Shown: positions 6,263 to 9,516 of the stretch, one piece after another
Numbering within the stretch: position 1 is the stretch's first letter
Layout: every line of letters begins with the position of its first letter
Source of the DNA: Eubacteriales bacterium
GTDB lineage: Bacteria > Bacillota > Clostridia > Oscillospirales > CAG-382
Direction of reading: 5' to 3'
DNA length: 9,516 nucleotides
NCBI GenBank assembly: GCA_028701715.1
Contig: JAQVQF010000079.1
Span: 1-9,516 of the forward strand
Made by a program: the position numbers and the translations under genes
Notes under the pieces: generated by a model
Told to the model about the DNA's origin: nothing
The model's input: only the letters and a program-made list of their open reading frames with translations
The model's database searches: none

Positions 6263-7114
6263 ATGGCGGAATTTATACTTTCTGCTTTTGCCGACGAGAT
6301 AGACGCTGATTTTGAAACGCAGCTGAAATCGTTAAACAAGCTCGGTATACCTTATATCGAACTGCGCGGAGTTAACGGCAAATCCTTTACGGAGCTTACT
6401 GACGGCGAGATTGCCGAAGTCGCGGAGGCTCTTGAAAAGCATAATATCAAAGTATGGTCGCTGGGTTCGCCCGTAGGGAAAGCCGTAACGGACTGCGGCG
6501 TTGAAAGCCAGCTTGTCCTGCTCGGACGCGTCATGGATATCGGCGAAAAGCTGAACGTAAAAAGAATACGGATGTTTTCGTTTTATCCGGAAGAAAACGA
6601 CGGCTTTGAGGAATTCGAAGCAAAAGCTTTCGCGCTTATCGCCGCTTTGCTTGACGAAGCCGAAAAGCGAGGCTTTACGCTTTGCCATGAAAACGAAAAG
6701 GGTATCTACGGCTGCTCGTCCGCGCGTGAAAAGAAGATGTGCGACCGTTTCGGCGGCAGGCTGAAGGTTGTTCTCGACAACGGCAACTTCCCTTTCAGCG
6801 GCGAATCCGCGGAAGACGCTTATTCGCTGCTTAAGGAATATATCGAATATTTTCATATCAAAGACTGCGGCAACGACGGTGTTATCGTCCCGGCGGGGTT
6901 CGGCGACGCTTTTATTGAAGATACTCTGCGGGCGGTAAACGCCGACAGGGAAGGGCGTGTCATACTGACAATGGAGCCTCACCTGATAAATTTCACCGGG
7001 CTTTCCTCTCTGTCAAAGCTTGACGATATAAAGCACAAATTCAGCTTTGATTCATCCTACGAGGCGTTCGCATACGCTACGGAATGCGTAAGGCGGATGA
7101 TAGAAAAGCTGTGA
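6263..7114 (+). CDS. Xylose-isomerase-like TIM-barrel sugar phosphate isomerase/epimerase
   Basis: This cytoplasmic protein of 283 aa belongs to the AP endonuclease 2 / IolE-like TIM-barrel superfamily, whose members isomerise, epimerise or dehydrate sugars and inositols with a divalent metal. Visible family landmarks are YIELRG (31-36, Glu33), the metal-ligand region LCHENEKGIYG (140-150, Glu143), VLDNGNF (170-176, Asp172), FHIKD (197-201, His198) and LTMEPH (235-240, Glu238). These match the usual Glu-Asp-His-Glu metal set. The true substrate cannot be read from sequence. The ATG at 6263 is preferred: GGGGG (6250-6254) lies 8 nt upstream, and the protein then begins directly with the first barrel strand (FILSAFADE). 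An upstream TTG at 6221 would overlap the MORN gene and add residues without family character. The stop overlaps the likely lnt start by 4 bp. Confidence 0.85.
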   Translation: MAEFILSAFADEIDADFETQLKSLNKLGIPYIELRGVNGKSFTELTDGEIAEVAEALEKHNIKVWSLGSPVGKAVTDCGVESQLVLLGRVMDIGEKLNVKRIRMFSFYPEENDGFEEFEAKAFALIAALLDEAEKRGFTLCHENEKGIYGCSSAREKKMCDRFGGRLKVVLDNGNFPFSGESAEDAYSLLKEYIEYFHIKDCGNDGVIVPAGFGDAFIEDTLRAVNADREGRVILTMEPHLINFTGLSSLSKLDDIKHKFSFDSSYEAFAYATECVRRMIEKL

Positions 7115-8685
7115 AAGCCGCGTTTAATAAAATATACGCAGCGCTTTATGCGCGCTCCGCTTTTTGGTGCGTTGTTTCCGGCATGATATATTCCCTTTCG
7201 TTTTTTAGGGGATATCTCTTTGTTTTCGGCTTTATCGGGCTGTTTTTATTTTATCTCAAGCTTTTTGAGGGCGACCATTCCGCACCCGCGGTTAATATGC
7301 CTTTCAGAAAGACTTTTTTCTTTTCGGCGGGATTTTTTATACCGCTGTATTCCTGGTTTTTTGTTCTTTATCCGTTTGAGGCCTTCAGCTTTACCAAAAC
7401 GCAGGGTATGCTGATTGTCATTTTTGCCGACATAGGGCTCGGGCTGCTTCACGCGGCGATGATGTCGCTTTGCTTTTTGCTTTTAAAAATATTCCCCAAA
7501 AACAAATATCTGCTGCCGGTAGGAGCGGGTTTTTGTATGATGCTTTTCGAATGGATTTCCTCCCTCGGTCCGCTCGCTTTCCCGTGGGGTACCGCCGCGG
7601 TGGGTCAGTATATGTTTTTGCCGCTTATACAGAACGTATCGCTTTTCGGTTTGTTTTTTATTGCTTTGATTATCAACCTGTTCGCCGCGGCTTTGTCCCT
7701 TTTTGTAAAATACCCAGCCAAAAAGCTTTTAATATACGCTGTATTTGCCCTGAATATCCCGATTATCACCGGAACCGTTATGCTGCAAATTCCGCACGCC
7801 GAAGCAACGGCAATTAAAACGGCGACGCTGCAGGGCAATGTGCTGTCCATGGAAAAATGGAACGAATCAAGGCTTGACGGTATAATCGAGCGTTACGAAA
7901 AGCTGGCGGAAGAAGCCGCCGAAAACGGCGCCAAGCTTATTGTGCTGCCCGAATCCGCCATACCTTCCGATTATGATTATGCCATATATAAAAGGTTCGC
8001 GGATATCGCGCAGCAATACAACTGTACTATACTGATGTCGGCTTTGACACGCGACGGGAATATTAAATATAATTCGGTATTCGCAATTTATCCCGACGGC
8101 GGGGAATCGGAAACCTATTCCAAGCGTCACCTTGTGCCTTTCGGCGAATATCTGCCGTTCCGAAAACTGCTTGTCGAGGTGCTTCCCTTTCTTGAGGATC
8201 TGAATCTTTCCTCCTCCCCCTACACGGCGGGAAGCTCATCCGTCATTATGCTTGAGGACGGCACGACTATCGGTTGCCTTATCTGTTTCGATTCGATATT
8301 CGCTCCCCTTGCCGTCGACAGCGCCGAAAAAGGCGCCGAGCTTATGCTCGTCTCGACCAACGACAGCTGGTATGAGGATTCGCCCGCCGTGTATCAGCAT
8401 ATGGCGCATTCGGTGCTCCGCGCCGTGGAAACCGGGAAATGGCTTGTGCGCGCCGCCAACACCGGGATTTCCTGCTATATATCGCCTGACGGTTTTATAT
8501 ACGATCAAACCGAGCCCTTGACGGAAACGATTGCATATCATACCGTTTACACCAATTCCTCGCGTACGCTTTATTCCCGAATCGGCGACTCGATAATGCT
8601 GCTGCCGATGCTTTACATTTTAATAAGTCTGTTATATATTTTGAAAAAGAAGGTAAAACGGCATGGAAAATATACCCCTTCATGA
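7111..8685 (+). CDS. lnt: Apolipoprotein N-acyltransferase (Lnt-type)
   Basis: This is an integral membrane enzyme of the nitrilase superfamily, predicted to add the third acyl chain to the N-terminal Cys of lipoproteins. The 524-aa length fits. An N-terminal block of several hydrophobic helices (to about residue 228) is followed by a carbon-nitrogen hydrolase domain (about 235-465) and a final helix (about 494-511). Triad candidates are Glu281 (VLPESAIP), Lys338 (YSKRHLVPFGEYLPF) and Cys392 (CLICFDS). The residues after the Cys are Phe-Asp, where E. coli has Tyr-Glu. The GTG at 7111 is chosen because it overlaps the upstream TGA as GTGA and has AGGCGG 14 nt upstream; an ATG at 7084 in the same frame would add nine residues and overlap by 31 bp, with no good ribosome binding site. 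Lnt is best known from Gram-negatives and Actinobacteria, so in a Firmicute its presence is notable. Confidence 0.88.
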   Translation: MKAAFNKIYAALYARSAFWCVVSGMIYSLSFFRGYLFVFGFIGLFLFYLKLFEGDHSAPAVNMPFRKTFFFSAGFFIPLYSWFFVLYPFEAFSFTKTQGMLIVIFADIGLGLLHAAMMSLCFLLLKIFPKNKYLLPVGAGFCMMLFEWISSLGPLAFPWGTAAVGQYMFLPLIQNVSLFGLFFIALIINLFAAALSLFVKYPAKKLLIYAVFALNIPIITGTVMLQIPHAEATAIKTATLQGNVLSMEKWNESRLDGIIERYEKLAEEAAENGAKLIVLPESAIPSDYDYAIYKRFADIAQQYNCTILMSALTRDGNIKYNSVFAIYPDGGESETYSKRHLVPFGEYLPFRKLLVEVLPFLEDLNLSSSPYTAGSSSVIMLEDGTTIGCLICFDSIFAPLAVDSAEKGAELMLVSTNDSWYEDSPAVYQHMAHSVLRAVETGKWLVRAANTGISCYISPDGFIYDQTEPLTETIAYHTVYTNSSRTLYSRIGDSIMLLPMLYILISLLYILKKKVKRHGKYTPS

Positions 8686-9516
8686 TAAGAAAGCATATAT
8701 AGGCTGCGAAAAGCCCCGCATGGAATGCTATGTTCAGCGTCCATCGCCAGAGCTTACAAAAGAACCGCGTCCCGCAGTCATAATTTTCCCCGGCGGAGGT
8801 TATGAATTCACATCGGACAGAGAAGCTGAACCGATAGCGAATCTGTTCCTTTCCGGGGGTTTTTCGGCGTTTGTGGTAAGATATACCGTCGCTCCGGACT
8901 GCCATGAAATAAATCCTCTCATCGACGCGGCGCAGGCTGTCGTTCATGTGAGAAAAAACGCCGCGAAATACGGTGTTGATCCCGCCAAAACAGCCGTATG
9001 CGGCTTTTCCGCCGGAGGGCATTTGGCGGCGTATATATCCACTTGCTGGAATGACGAAAAAGTATATAATGCTCTCGATATTTCCGGCAGAGACGCCAGA
9101 CCCGACGCTTCCGTACTGTGTTATCCGGTTATATCCGCTTTTAATAATCCGCACGAGGGTTCGATAAAAAATCTGCTTTCCGACGCCGAGCCTTCGGATG
9201 AAGCAAAAAAGCGCGTATCCCTTGAATATCGCGTTACAGAAAGCACTCCTCCCGCTTTTATCTGGACCACCGCCAACGACGACGCCGTTCCCGCGTCCAA
9301 TTCGCTTGACTACGCCGCGGCTCTTTCCGAAAACAAGGTGCCTTACGAGCTTCATATTTTCCCCAACGGACCGCACGGCATAGCTCTCGCCACAAGGGAA
9401 ACCGCTCCCGACTGGCAGGGATATAAAGAAAACTATATCTCTCCCTATATAGCGCGATGGGGACGGTGGGCGGTAAGGTGGCTCGATTCAACGTTTAATG
9501 CTCCCGATTACAGAAC
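8663..9516 (+). CDS. Alpha/beta hydrolase, esterase/acetylxylan esterase type (3' end beyond window)
   Basis: The frame is open from the ATG at 8663 through the right edge (284 codons), so the stop is not seen; the domain itself looks nearly complete. It resembles the BD-FAE / acetylxylan-esterase-like branch of the alpha/beta hydrolases, which remove acyl groups from sugars or other small esters. IIFPGGGYEF (40-49) is the oxyanion-hole region, CGFSAGGH (113-120) holds the nucleophile Ser116, ANDDAVP (204-210) the acidic residue (Asp206 or Asp207), and FPNGPHGI (233-240) the catalytic His238. No signal peptide is seen, so it is probably cytoplasmic. AGAAGG (8648-8653) lies 9 nt before the start, which lies 23 bp inside lnt, implying co-expression. 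The substrate is unknown; an isomerase two genes upstream fits a carbohydrate role. Confidence 0.85.
   Translation, partial: MENIPLHDKKAYIGCEKPRMECYVQRPSPELTKEPRPAVIIFPGGGYEFTSDREAEPIANLFLSGGFSAFVVRYTVAPDCHEINPLIDAAQAVVHVRKNAAKYGVDPAKTAVCGFSAGGHLAAYISTCWNDEKVYNALDISGRDARPDASVLCYPVISAFNNPHEGSIKNLLSDAEPSDEAKKRVSLEYRVTESTPPAFIWTTANDDAVPASNSLDYAAALSENKVPYELHIFPNGPHGIALATRETAPDWQGYKENYISPYIARWGRWAVRWLDSTFNAPDYR

Noticed and set aside
6332..6982. Minus-strand open frame of 216 codons opposite the isomerase
   Set aside because: The plus-strand frame carries all metal-site motifs; the opposite frame is a by-product of codon use.
8495..9376. Long minus-strand open frame of 293 codons
   Set aside because: It lies opposite the hydrolase, whose catalytic motifs are clear on the plus strand; the minus-strand translation shows no domain-like pattern.

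Overview
The window reads as chromosomal DNA of a moderate-GC bacterium, most likely an anaerobic Firmicute of the Clostridia. Evidence is the purine-rich Shine-Dalgarno sites (AAGGAG, AAAGGA, AGAAGG), a Soj/Spo0J-type ParAB pair followed by serS, and a near-consensus sigma-A-type promoter. The lineage is inferred from gene content and style; there is no rRNA or other phylogenetic marker. ParAB genes of this type usually lie near the replication origin, so an oriC-proximal position is plausible but not shown.

Left edge (1-116): a minus-strand terminator for the regulator gene, then a minus-strand promoter with an extended -10, a palindrome lying over it, and a GGAGG at the very edge. Together these announce a leftward gene outside the window. 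Next (117-1427, minus) is an XRE-family DNA-binding protein of 436 aa whose C-terminus is an acidic coiled coil built from near-identical 21-bp repeats. The 365-bp divergent region (1428-1792) holds the regulator promoter, a 17-bp dyad inside a possible second rightward promoter, a tandem ATAACGGT repeat, and a near-consensus promoter for parA.

From 1793 to the right edge all genes run rightward with gaps of at most 82 bp and no convincing terminator. In order they are parA, parB, serS (with archaeal/eukaryotic-looking active-site motifs), a small two-helix membrane protein, a membrane-anchored MORN-repeat protein, a xylose-isomerase-like TIM-barrel sugar isomerase/epimerase, an Lnt-type apolipoprotein N-acyltransferase, and an alpha/beta hydrolase (esterase/acetylxylan esterase type) that is still open at the right edge. 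The last three are linked by very short or overlapping junctions and may be translated together.

Functionally the run joins chromosome segregation (ParAB), translation (SerRS), envelope work (two-helix protein, MORN protein, Lnt) and carbohydrate metabolism (isomerase, esterase). No mobile element, CRISPR array, tRNA, rRNA or clear riboswitch was seen. The window is mostly ordinary housekeeping sequence. The least explained signals are the recurrent ATAACGG motif on both sides of the regulator, the two operator-like palindromes, and the atypical SerRS and Lnt motifs.
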